Positions 21,286 to 31,912 of a DNA stretch of 64,000 bases are shown here, piece after piece (the first letter of the stretch is position 1; every line of letters begins with the position of its first letter). The stretch comes from Calonectria ilicicola (lineage: Eukaryota; Ascomycota; Sordariomycetes; Hypocreales; Nectriaceae). A program made the translations under genes and the position numbers. The notes beneath the pieces were generated by a model. It ran no database searches. It was not told the origin of the DNA and saw nothing but the letters and a program-made list of their open reading frames with translations. The stretch is taken from the NCBI GenBank assembly GCA_020809705.1, contig CP085828.1, positions 5,270,001 through 5,334,000 on the forward strand, given 5' to 3'.

Positions 21286-23092
21286 ATGCCTTCACTTTCG
21301 AATTCTGTTCTTCTCGCCCTAATTCCTGTGCTGGCCGCGGCTGGTCCCGTAGGCCCTCGCACTTTCGGTGGGCTTGGTGGTTCCTCTGGAGGTCTTCCCG
21401 GCCTTGGAAGTCTTGGAGGTCTAGGTGGCTCTTCAGGAGGCCTTGGCGGTCTCGGTGGTCTCACTGGCGGTTCCGGTGGTTCCTCTGGCTATGGTGGATC
21501 ATCCGGTGGATCCTCCGGTTCTGGCTCTGGTGGTCTCGGCGGTCTTCTCGGCGGCCTAGGAGGTGGTTCCTCTGGTTCCTCTGGCTCTTCCGGTGGCCTT
21601 GGTGGTCTTCTTGGTGGTCTAGGAGGAGGTTCTAGCTCAGGTTCAGATTCTGGCTCCGATTCTGGTTCCGGCTCCGGCTCTGGCTATGGTTCTGGTTCTA
21701 GTTCTGACTCTAGCCCCGACTCTGGTTCTGATTCTGGCGGCGACTCTGGCTCAAGCGATAGCACGCCTACCCCTACTACACCCTATTCTACTCCTGATGC
21801 TACTCCGGATATCCCAACACCCGGTGGCCCTGGGGAGGGATTGCCTACCGGTGCTCCTACTGGCCCTGCCAACCCTTACCCTTCCAAGAAGAGCAAGAGA
21901 AGAAAGGTCGCTCGTCAATATGGCGGCCTCGGTAGTCTCGGTGGCCTAGGAGGTAGCTCTGGTTCTTCTGGTGGCCTTGGTGGCCTCGGTGGCTTGGGCA
22001 GCCTTGGAGGTCTTGGTGGCAGCTCTTCCGGCTCCGGCTCCGGCTCCGGCTCCAGCGGCAGCTCTGGCGGTCTTGGAGGTCTTGGAGGTCTCGGCAGCCT
22101 TGGTGGCCTAGGAGGCAGCTCTGGTTCTTCTGGCCTCGGCGGTTTAGGAAGCCTTGGAGGCCTTGGTGGTAGCTCCGGCTCCAGTGGCAGCTCTGGCGGC
22201 CTTGGTGGACTCAGCAGCCTTGGAGGCGGAGGCGGCTCCACCCAGAACGGCCTCCAGGGAGAGTGCAAGGAAGTCACCGTCATCTTCGCCCGTGGTACTT
22301 CTGAGATGGGCAACATGGGCTCCGTTGTTGGCCCTGGTTTCTGCAGCGCTCTCGACCAGAAGCTTGGAGGTGGCAAGGTCGCCGCCCAGGGTGTCGACTA
22401 TGCTGCCGGCATGCAGGGCAACATGCAGATGGGTGATCCTGCTGGCTCCCAGACCATGTAAGTAAAGCAGAAACACATACACGCACAGCAAGAACTAAGG
22501 ATGCTAACTCTCCCAACAGGGCTAAACTCATTCAGGAGGCCTTCACCAAGTGCCCTAACACCAAGGTTGTCATCTCCGGTTACTCTCAGGGTGCCATGCT
22601 CGCCCACAACGCCGCCAAGCAGGTTGGTTCTGAAGCCAGCAAGATTGCTGCTGCTGTGACCTTTGGTGACCCTTGTAAGTTCTACTCAAGCCAAGCAAAT
22701 ACAATCCTGGAATCATCTAACCAACATGTTCTATAGTCAAGGGACAAGCCTTCTCTGGTATCGATGCCTCAAAGTGCAAGGTATTCTGCAAGACTGATGA
22801 CCCTGTCTGTGGCGTCGCTGGCGGTCTTGGAGGCTCTTCCGGTGGCCTTGGTGGCCTCGGCGGTCTCGGCGGTCTTGGTGGTTCTTCTGGCGGCTCCTCC
22901 TCCACTGCCGGTGGTTCTGGTGGTCACTTGAGCTACGGCCAGGATGTCGACGCCGCTGCCCAGTTTGTTGTTTCCGTCATTGGTACTGCCGGCGGCAGTG
23001 CTAGCGGCAGTGCAAGTGGTGGTGCCTCTGGCAGCACTACTGGCGGCACCACTGGAGGCACTGGCAGCAGCACTGGTGGTTACTCCACCTAA
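21286..23092 (+). CDS. Secreted cutinase with long Gly/Ser-rich regions
   Basis: Exons 21286-22457, 22520-22674 and 22737-23092 join in frame to 560 residues, more than twice a normal cutinase (about 200-230). A signal peptide (MPSLSNSVLLALIPVLAAAG) is followed by about 300 residues of GGLGGSSG-type repeats. These are broken by an acidic Ser/Asp block, a Thr/Pro stretch and a basic KKSKRRK cluster near residue 201 that could be a Kex2-type processing site. The catalytic domain starts near residue 321 (CKEVTVIFARGTSE). The serine is in GYSQG; the aspartate is in the cutinase motif CKTDDPVCG; the histidine is in GGHLSYG. Another glycine-rich stretch of about 35 residues lies between that Asp and His, inside the catalytic domain. 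The tail is Gly/Ser/Thr-rich. It probably hydrolyses plant cutin or similar polyesters outside the cell. Confidence 0.93.
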
Positions 23093-25017
23093 GTTGACTG
23101 TCTGTGTGTTGGAGCGGATATATCACGGACAAATTCTCATGATGGATTACAATCCTTTTCTAATTTCCTATTTGTATAAATTAATTCTTCATCGCAGCCA
23201 CCATTAAAAAGTGTGCAACGAGACAGTTGCCACGCTCAATACAAAAGAATCGTATTTCCTAGTTAATCCCTTAATCCTTGTCCTAAGTAACCCTGTCTCG
23301 TATTTAAACTGTCTCATGCCCCAAACCATGAGTCAGTTGTTGCACATATATTATCGCAGGCCGTAAATCATCTGTACCAGATGGTGGGTTGAGTGGGGAA
23401 TCCCGCTCCCTACTACCGGCAATCTATGAAACAAAGGTCCCAAAAGCAGGGATGAAATACCGTGGCTAGCATCTTACTTTAATCTATACTCCAATCTGAT
23501 GTAATTTATCTCCCAAACAACCGGCGGCATCCGAATTCCGATTTTGCCGGTTGACCGACCCACAGGCACGAATTCCTGGTGGCTGGTAATGAAGTCAATT
23601 GATCATGCAAACACAAACACCCGGAGGTAAGTTTGCATTGAGTCATCTGGTTGTTTTTTCCCATAATTTTTTCGTGTGCAATTCATCAAGGTATGGGACA
23701 TGGTCTACAAAGTCCTCGATTTACACTCACCATGATGCTCTAGCAAAGAGGATACAGTGCCCACAGGAAGCGACCATCTCTCCTCTGCCCGGCCCATAAA
23801 TGTTTCACAACAATATTGGTCCGCAATTCGTGGTTCGATCTAAATATTTCTACGCCTTCAAACCCATCTTTTCAATTCGTGCTGTTGGGTCTGTTACCTG
23901 TGCACCTAGCTATCGCGTTTTGTACTGAGTACACCAACTCGTCTTCCATAAACAAAGCTTAGAGGGGAAAGTATGGAGCTTTCAATTGAGTTTATGGAAA
24001 ATATCTCATGTCATTTAGATGGAAATGGCTGTGGTGGAGGCAGCGGGCCGCACCATGAATTTATGGTCCGCTGTTATGCATCTCTTGCTCTCGTGTTCCG
24101 CAGTATGCGCGTTGGCACAGTTCTGGCCGGTCATGAAATTTTATTGCTTCGTGTAATACTTTGCACGATCAAAAAATATGGCCTCATGAATACACTTTGC
24201 CATCAATTCACACCGCCAAATATTTTTGTTCTTCTCAGTCCGCTCTCCCTCCTAGGCCCCCAATCTTCAGCCCCCTCTTTTCCCTTTTCTTTTCAATTTT
24301 TTTTCTCGCAATAATTTTCAAATTATAACATCATTTGTGAAAGTAACAGCTTCTGTAGTCTTAATTTCATGGTCGTGGGCGTCTTGGGCAGTCCTTGCGA
24401 CCTTGACTTGACTTTCAAAGGGTGTCATCCCATCTATATACGGTAATCGCCGTACTTGAGGCTAAAGTGGCAGCTGCTGACGGTGGTATCAAGAATTCAT
24501 ATGGGTGTGTGGCCTCTATTTTATCCACACTAACTCATTCATCAGCTCTGGGTTTGGCCTCATCCTTTTCTTGCGTTCCTTCAAAACCACCGAATATCGC
24601 CGTACACCATCACTAACCATTGTAAATCTCACATTAAATATGCTACATACGATACGGCATATAATTCTATCAGCTAGATCCCTCTCCCTTGAAGCGAAAG
24701 AGTCTTTGCTTCTTGGTCTTATTAGATGCGTTTCCTTGTTGACTAGTCATAAACCACACACGTTCATTAAATTAAGATGCTCTTCTAAGCTGCACTAATC
24801 GTCTCCGTACCAAATAAGACAGTCACACATCGAACCGCGTCAGCTTATCGCGGTAATTTGTCTCCATCCTCCAGTCCAAACCTAGAAATGGGATATCGTC
24901 AGTCTGCCGCCCGGGCCGTGATCCGGCCGGGAAAGAGAAAGACGGGGCCTAGTTGTCAAGTATAAAGCAACCATATTTTTACATAGTCAGAAGCCGCCAA
25001 CTAATCGCACCTATTGT
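23093..25017. other. Intergenic
   Basis: About 1.9 kb, AT-leaning, with no supportable gene. Several short open frames lack family signatures. The inverted-looking CCGGCGGCAT/ATTTTGCCGG near 23520-23550 is weak. Confidence 0.4.
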
Positions 25018-26082
25018 ATGTCAGTTTTTGGAATGCCCCAATCCAATACTTTGCCAGAAGCAATGCACCATGTTGTTTTCCTCGAGTCTAGCAACGCGCC
25101 TCCTTTGCACGCTTCCTTCCCATTCACTCAACATCGGTATTTCAGCACCCAGCCTCATGAAATTGTAGAGCGCATCAAGGATGCAACAATTGTGGTTCTT
25201 GCTGGCTGGCATCCCATAACCGCGGAGCATCTGCAACATGCGCCCCGTTTGCAGTGCGTCGCCATCACTGCGACAGGATTCGACTGGCTAGACCGGCGCG
25301 CATTTGCGGAAAAGGGTATCACCGTCGTCCACACTCCACAGTGCAATGTCGGGGCAGTTTGGGAGCACTTTCTTGCGCTCTACTTGTCGGCTCGCAGGAA
25401 GATTGTCCAATTGCACAACACAGTCACAGCACCCGACCAAGGGTGGATCCGAGAGGGCTCGCTGGTATCGCTCTGGCCCCAAGGTCCCCCACTCAGCATT
25501 CAGCAGGAGACATTGGGCATTGTTGGATACGGGTCTCTAGGCTGCTAAGTCGAGAGATTGGCGAAGAGCGTCGGGTTTGGTCGGATCTTGGTTTCGGAGC
25601 GCAAGGGACAGACCGAAGTACGCGATGGAAGGATTCCATTTGAAGAACTCCTTCGCACTTCAACGGTAATCGTGACGTGTTGTCCGAGGAATCCATCCAC
25701 TGTGGACCTAATTTCTGAACCTGAATTCAAGCTCATGAAGCAGAATGCATTGGTCATCAATGTGTCCAGAGGGGGGATAATAAACGAACAATCACTGGCG
25801 GCTGCGCTGAAGGAGAGAAGAATATTCGGTGCTGCCACAGATGTGCTCGAAACGGAACCAGGCGGCGTCGGAACAACGCCACTTATTCCAAATGTCACCA
25901 ACGGAGAGGAGACAGTGCCGAATTTGACAATAACAAGCCACTTGGCATGGTTCTCTCAGAAAACAATGGAAAATCTCGGCAGAGCCCTGACACTTGGAAT
26001 TGAAGGGTTCGTCTATGATACGTTGCTAGATATGCCCTCCAAATACACTGCAATTGTACACAAAGGGGAGGTTTTAAAGTAG
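25018..26082 (+). pseudogene. D-2-hydroxyacid dehydrogenase with an in-frame stop codon
   Basis: One continuous frame is interrupted only by TAA at 25546-25548. Without it the product would have about 354 codons, normal for the NAD-dependent D-isomer 2-hydroxyacid dehydrogenase family. Upstream of the stop are the substrate-domain part (VVLAGWHPIT, ATGFDWLDRRA) and the Rossmann nucleotide-binding loop GIVGYGSLG. The stop lies two codons after that glycine loop. Downstream are the catalytic arginine (NVSRGGII), the glutamate (DVLETEPGG) and the histidine (ITSHLAW). Coding quality is the same on both sides and no bases are missing, so the break is recent, a sequencing error, or bypassed in some way. 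A CAA to TAA change is the simplest route. It could also be annotated as two separate short genes. Confidence 0.8.
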
Positions 26083-26500
26083 AATAGAATAGCTCAATAG
26101 TAAAAAGTTGGCAACTTATATGTATCTATCTACCCGGTACATTTGTTTGCACATCATGTTAATGGGGTGGGTTTCTTCCCAACGGATCTTGTCTTGGATT
26201 ATTTCTCACGTAGAAGGATAATTCCAGATCTTAATAATAGACTTGTGGCTTTATTTTGGAAATAGTAATTTGTGACCTTTTGCGATTCTATTTTTTCCTG
26301 CTGCAAGCAAGTTATGGGCCCAGCACAACGCTAGCCACCAACAGTGCTGATATCCGCCTTACAGCCAGTTGCGGGGTACATCATTATCATATCGCAGCGC
26401 GGATACAGATACCGAAACGGTCAACGGTCCATTTTGACCTTTTCCCTTGTTTTATTCATTTCATTAAATTCATCTATTTCTAAAACTACGACACATTGAA
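26083..26500. other. Spacer before flavin oxidoreductase gene
   Basis: 418 bases between the broken dehydrogenase and the next gene on the same strand. It holds their 3' and 5' flanks. No gene seen. Confidence 0.45.
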
Positions 26501-27992
26501 ATGTCTGATCACAACCGTTCTCCAGTGCCCAACCCAGTTCCTTCGTTCTGGAACTCGGAGCCCCGCGCGCTCGACGACTATCGCAGCACAGCGGAGTTGC
26601 CTCCAAAAGCTGACATTGTCATCGTCGGTGGCGGCTTTGCGGGAGCAGCTACTGCATACCACATACTCAAGGAAAATCCCAATCCGTCGTCCATTGTCCT
26701 GCTCGAGGCCAGAAAGATATGCTCCGGGGCGACGGGCCGCAACGGTGGCCACGTGAAACCGGACGTTTACTTTAACATCCCCAAGTATACTAAGCTATAT
26801 GGCGCTGATGCAGCAGCCGAGTTGGCCAATTTCGAAGCGTCTCATGTGCATGCCATGAAAGAATTTGTCGAGAAAGAGGAGCTCGACTGTGATTTCCATC
26901 TGACAAGATCTGTTGATGTGTATCTTGACCCAAACCATGCGAAGGAAACAGAAGCTGCTTACAAGGAGCTCGTCAAAGCGGGAGTGGTCAATCTAAAAGA
27001 CGTCGATTTTACGCCAAAACAGAATGCCGAACGGGTATGTGACAACTGCAGTGAAACATGTCTGTCGTTACCCTGACACCAGTGGCAGGTCTCCAGAGTT
27101 AAGGATGCCCAGTGCTGTTTTTCATTCACCGCGGCTCATCTGTGGCCCTCTAAAATGATTCATCAGCTCTTCCAAAAGCTAATTGACAAGGGATTAAGTG
27201 TGCACGCTAATACACCGGTATCGTCAGTGTCACCAAGTCCAGACGAGAAGGCATGGACAGTTTACACGCCTCGCGGCACCATCAATGCCTCAAAAGTTGT
27301 CTACGCTACAAATGCGTACACACCTCAGATCCTACCAGAATACGTCGGGAGCATCGTCCCTATTCGAGGCATTTGCAGCCACATTGCAAGTCCCAAAGGA
27401 CCCGACACTCCTCATCTAATCAACACTTATGGCATCCGGTTTGGCGGGAATGGCTACGACTATCTCATTCCACGTGCTGACGGGAGCATTGTTGTTGGCG
27501 GTGGTCTACAGACCTACTGGAATAAGCTCGACCGTTGGTTCGACAATGTTCAAGATAATGAGCTAATCGAAGAGGCCGTTTCGTACTTTGACGGGTACAT
27601 GCAGCGAAACTTTCGAGGATGGGAGGACAGTGGTGCAAAGGTCAACAAAGTGTGGACTGGAAGTAAGATGAAATGAATCCTCAATGTGCAAATGAAACAT
27701 GCTGATGAGATGGCCAGTCATGGGCTTCAGTTCCGACTCGATGCCTCATGTAGGCGAGGTCCCCGGTAAGCCAGGCCAATATGTAATCGCAGGCTTCTCT
27801 GGACACGGAATGCCTGCAATTCTCCTTTCGAGCAAAGGCTTGGCGGCCATGGTCCGCGACGGCGTTTCGTTTGAGGAATCAGGGTTGCCTCGGGTACTCA
27901 AGACTACCCAAAGCCGAATTACTGCCAATAAGAGTATCCTCAATGAAATACTCCCATCACTTTTTGGTGCAGACACCAAACCAAAGTTGTAG
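26501..27992 (+). CDS. FAD-dependent oxidoreductase (DAO family)
   Basis: Exons 26501-27034, 27089-27662 and 27718-27992 join in frame (introns of 54 and 55 nt) to 460 residues. The N-terminus has the FAD-binding dinucleotide loop IVIVGGGFAGAATAYH near residue 40, then LLEARKICSGATGRNGGH, the standard second FAD motif of fungal DAO-type enzymes. The C-terminus after intron 2 carries MGFSSDSMPHVGEVPG and GFSGHGMPAILLSSKG, which complete the FAD site. The family oxidises amines, amino acids or sarcosine-like compounds; the substrate here is not clear. It follows a 2-hydroxyacid dehydrogenase relic on the same strand, so the two may once have served one catabolic route, but this is conjecture. 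No peroxisomal C-terminal tripeptide is evident. Confidence 0.9.
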
Positions 27993-30900
27993 ATATGCTT
28001 GAGCATTCGGTGGTATTATCTAGTACTTGACGAATGATATTCTCGGATTTTAGGAGCACGTAAAATATCAGTCAATATACGCTTGAATAGTGTATACACG
28101 CTTGGTGTTTCTGTCTGGTGATTCGGCTGTTTGTATTTCACGACAACACTAAATTGCTCATGAGCTCTTTTACACTTGTTCATGCAGGGACAGGTATAAA
28201 CAGCTGAGACAATTTGAAAGATTGGACCCCTGACACTTTTGAAATGCAGGAATGGATAGTTTCACATAATCATATCATGACCAATTTACGTGGTTATATC
28301 GCCATCTGTAGGGTAGTCCAGTCTCAAGCTCCGACTCCGGCGCTGCAGCGGTTCGTGGGTATTTTTGCTTTTGCTCACCGACTAGCAGCATGCCAGTAAT
28401 ACAGTAGGTTTGCCTGCGCATTAGCGTTCACGATTTCCCCCAAATCCCGAATCCTGTTCAGCATGGACACAGAGGAAGGATGCCTGCATGGGTAGCCGTT
28501 GCGGATCTGATTGGCCGTGTCGCTACTCGCTTGGCATGACTGATCTGACACTGTTTGTCTGGGTACAAAAAAAAAAAACCGTCTAGGAAACTTAGCCGAG
28601 GGTCGTAAAGGCTCGGAGCATTGGCCCGGATTTAAGTGGCAGAGGATGAGGATTTGCAGAGAGGGACCGGGGGCCAATTACAAATACTGGCAGCGGGGAG
28701 CGCGGACGCAGCAGCCGTGGGAGGGACGAAGAAGCCCGAGGCCGAACTCTATCGCCGAAGCCGCAATACAGCGACACGGCGGCGGCAGCTGTGGCCCGCT
28801 GTAGCTTTTGGGCGGGACATGTGCATCTGACATCGGTGCAATTGGCAAATACAGGCTATGGCTGCCGGCAAATTATACTGGAAAGAGCGAGCGCACGACG
28901 TGGTCAGCGACTTAGGCGCCGTCGCTGAGCTACGTGTGTTCGGGCGAGGGGCCGAAGCCAAAAGAGCGACAGCGGCGATTTCTCGCTGTTTCAACTCCCG
29001 TTGCTCCGTGGGCCCCGTCTCCGTCCGCTGCCCGCCGGTATTTTCACCATGAGCCTGCAGCAGCGGCAGTAGCAGCAACAACAGCTCTATCCAGTTCAGT
29101 GCAAGCCCTGAAGGGAGTCCCACTCCGCGGACCCCTCTCGGCCGCGGAGCACGTAGCACGTGTGGAATATGGCACACACACACACTGGGAGAAGAAGGTT
29201 TTGGGCGATAGATATTCCTGAGATTAATGTCGATAGGTTTGATCAGGGATCGCGGCTTGACCTTGACGCTTCCCCGGAGATGCAGTGTTGCACTGTCATG
29301 TGCTTGGGACTTCAGTCTTGGCTTGGGTAGTGAGGGGTCGCATGCACAGAATACGGGTGCATGGTCGGTCAATGGTGTCCATATTAAATTGGGTGTGGCG
29401 AGCAGGCCAGTGAGCGTCATAGCATCACGTGACAATGATGTGGAATCAGCTCTGGCAAAAAGAGGGACGCTTCATTATCTGATGGAGGGGATGCGGCAAG
29501 CATTTGCCACGAAATTTTTGTCATGAAAAAAAAAAAAAAATCGAGGTTCGTCGTGTGCGCTGCACAAGACTGAAAAGCCCCAATTAAGTTCGGACTAGAA
29601 ACGTTTGGCAGGGAGCAGATCTTCATTCAGTGTCCATTCAGATCAAGATATTATTAATGGTGCATTCATCGCTTCACCACGCACGCATCAGATAAGATGC
29701 TGCTCCTCTCTCTCCCCTGTGCGCATGGCCAACAGTCCGCTTTCCCCATCTGTCCTAAGCCGCCAACAGAACCTGGGGGTTTCATGGCGGAGCTGGGTGG
29801 GGTTGGAGCCAAATCCAACAGGAATCATTTCCCGCGGGGCATGGGCATGCATGTGCGACTTGGGAAGGAATAATTTGAGTTTCCCGAGGGCAATGCACAG
29901 TTCTAGCGCGATGCACAAGGGGCACAAATCAGTTTTGCATTCAGGCATGATATGATATGGCGGTGGTGATGCTATCAGTCAGTGGTGATGGTTATTTGTT
30001 GCTGTACTGCTTGCTGCTGCAATGATCATCATGTATGTGTAGCCAACTATCAAGTTGATGCAGTCTACACACACATGGTGCACTCTAGCGCGAAAAACTG
30101 GTTCTTGGTCCATCACAAGCCTGGATTTTTGTTGGCCACAAGCACCCTGCGCGCCCGCTTCAGTGGCCGGGCGGATGCCCACGTTCACTCACTAATGAAC
30201 CCAAGTGGCAGGCAGAGTTTTCCGCGGGATGGATGGAAGGATGTGCATGCACATGGTCGGTCCCTCAACCGCGGGCAAGGGACCAGCACACAAATTCACA
30301 ATGCCCCGCCTTTTTTTTTCTGGCTTTTTTATTTGATTTTCTGCCGGCCGTTTGGGGAAATGATAGAATCCGAATCCGATATTGGAGAAGTAAGACCGGG
30401 ATATTCGTTAAAATATTGCACTCGGGATTTTCGCTTGGCAGGCTGCCGCCGTCAGCGTGGTAGCGGGGCTGTTGTAGTTAGTCGTGGTTGTTGTTGTTGG
30501 GTTCGTCCCTTTATTTATTGTTACTTTTATTTTATTCGATGGTGCGTGGTTGACATGTTGGTGGCATGGCTACAACTTCGGCACCATATTTATCCCGTCT
30601 GGCTATCAATCTGTGGCGTGGATGGATTTACAGTACGTGTACATATCACTGCAGCTAGGCGAGCGGCGGGCTTCCTTCCAGCGAGCGCTCCGCACGGTTG
30701 GGTCGCTCTGGGCCCTCTCTGGGCCCTCACTCACTCACCCATAATTTGGCTGGTCGGTACGTCCCTTCTGTGTTCCAGCGAGTCCCAGCGTGCCCCCCAG
30801 TGTGTCGGTCCCCCAAGAGCCAGCGCTAAGCCCCTCCGGGATGCTTCGACGTCTTCTCCGAGGACCGAGCTACGTAATGGCCGAGCAATCGGAGCTCCCT

Positions 30901-31277
30901 GATTGGCCGCACCAGGCCCCGGTGATGCACTGGCCGAAATCGCCATCCTTTTCCCAAAGAGTTCAGGGCCAAGTCCCGCATCTTTTTTTGTTCCAAAGCC
31001 GGATCGCCGCCCATCTCAGCTTGACAATCTCGCCTCCGCAACGCCGCCTGTGAATATAATCCTCTCTTTTGCATCTTCACCTGCATCCCCTCTTGCGACT
31101 CTGACTTGACTGCCCTCCTGTCCATCGTCGACACTCACGAGTCCATCACCCATCCACCAACCTCGCAGCTCCACGCCTCCGAACCATCCTTCCCTCCCTT
31201 GCTTGGTTCCTGATTCTCGCCCGCGCTTCCGCCATCACATTTCATATCTCCCACAGCTTCCTCCAATCTCAGTCACA
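27993..31277. other. Long intergenic region, composition change
   Basis: No gene supported in 3.3 kb. From about 28.4 kb rightwards the DNA becomes visibly GC-richer with homopolymer runs (poly-A at 28567 and 29526) and short CA repeats. Open frames such as 28749-29435 on the minus strand are long only because stops are rare; none has a family motif. The last 300 bases, pyrimidine-rich, form the leader of ISU1. Confidence 0.4.
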
Positions 31278-31912
31278 ATGTTCTCCCGAGGACTCCGCGC
31301 CGTCTCCCGACGAGCTGCCATTGCTGCTCCCCTCGCCCGCCCCTCGGTCCTGCCCGCCCGCCAGCTTGCTCCTGCTGCTGCCGTCAACGCTTCGCGTGCC
31401 TACCACGAGAAGGTCCTCGACCACTACTCGCGGCCCCGCAATGTCGGCTCTATGAACAAGAAGGATATGGACGTCGGCACCGGCCTCGTCGGTGCTCCTG
31501 CCTGCGGTGATGTCATGAAGCTCCAGATCCGCGTCGACCCGGAGACACAGAAGATCTCCGAGGTCAAGTTCAAGACCTTCGGATGTGGTTCCGCCATCGC
31601 TTCCAGCAGCTACCTTACCGAGCTTGTCCGCGGCATGAGCCTGGATGAGGCTGGCAAGGTCAAGAACACCGAGATTGCCAAGGAGCTCTGCTTACCTCCT
31701 GTCAAGCGTATGTCCCTCACTCCCGTCAATTGCCTCTCATATCATGTACAACATGTGACTAACCATTGCATCGATATACAGTCCACTGCTCAATGCTTGC
31801 TGAGGATGCCATCAAGTCTGCCATCTCTGACTACTACACCAAGAACCCCAAGGCCAAGGCCACCAACCTGGCTGGCACCGGCATGAAGATGCCCGAGGCT
31901 GTTGCCGCTTAA
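31278..31912 (+). CDS. ISU1: Mitochondrial iron-sulfur cluster scaffold protein Isu1/IscU
   Basis: Exons 31278-31707 and 31782-31912 join in frame (74-nt intron with CTAAC branch point) to 186 residues. The first 40 residues are Arg/Ala/Ser-rich without acids, a clear mitochondrial presequence. The IscU core follows with YHEKVLDHYSRPRNVG. The three cluster-binding cysteines are in GAPACGDV, TFGCGSA and LHCSML, and the LPPVK loop recognised by the Hsp70 chaperone is intact (interrupted by the intron just after it). The protein assembles 2Fe-2S clusters in the mitochondrial matrix with cysteine desulfurase Nfs1 and frataxin. It is an essential, highly conserved gene. The final C-terminal extension (ATNLAGTGMKMPEAVAA) is typical of fungi. 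Confidence 0.97.

Noticed and set aside
21915..22491. Pro/Arg- and Ala-rich open frames opposite the cutinase
   Set aside because: They are antisense readings of the Gly/Ser repeat DNA; the sense strand has a complete cutinase with introns and catalytic motifs.
25546..25548. Stop codon explained by an intron
   Set aside because: No donor or acceptor removes the stop without deleting conserved Rossmann-fold residues, and no extra bases are present.
28749..29435. 228-codon minus-strand open frame
   Set aside because: Low-complexity Leu/Arg/Pro-rich product with no motif, in GC-rich DNA where stop codons are rare; overlapping frames exist on the other strand.
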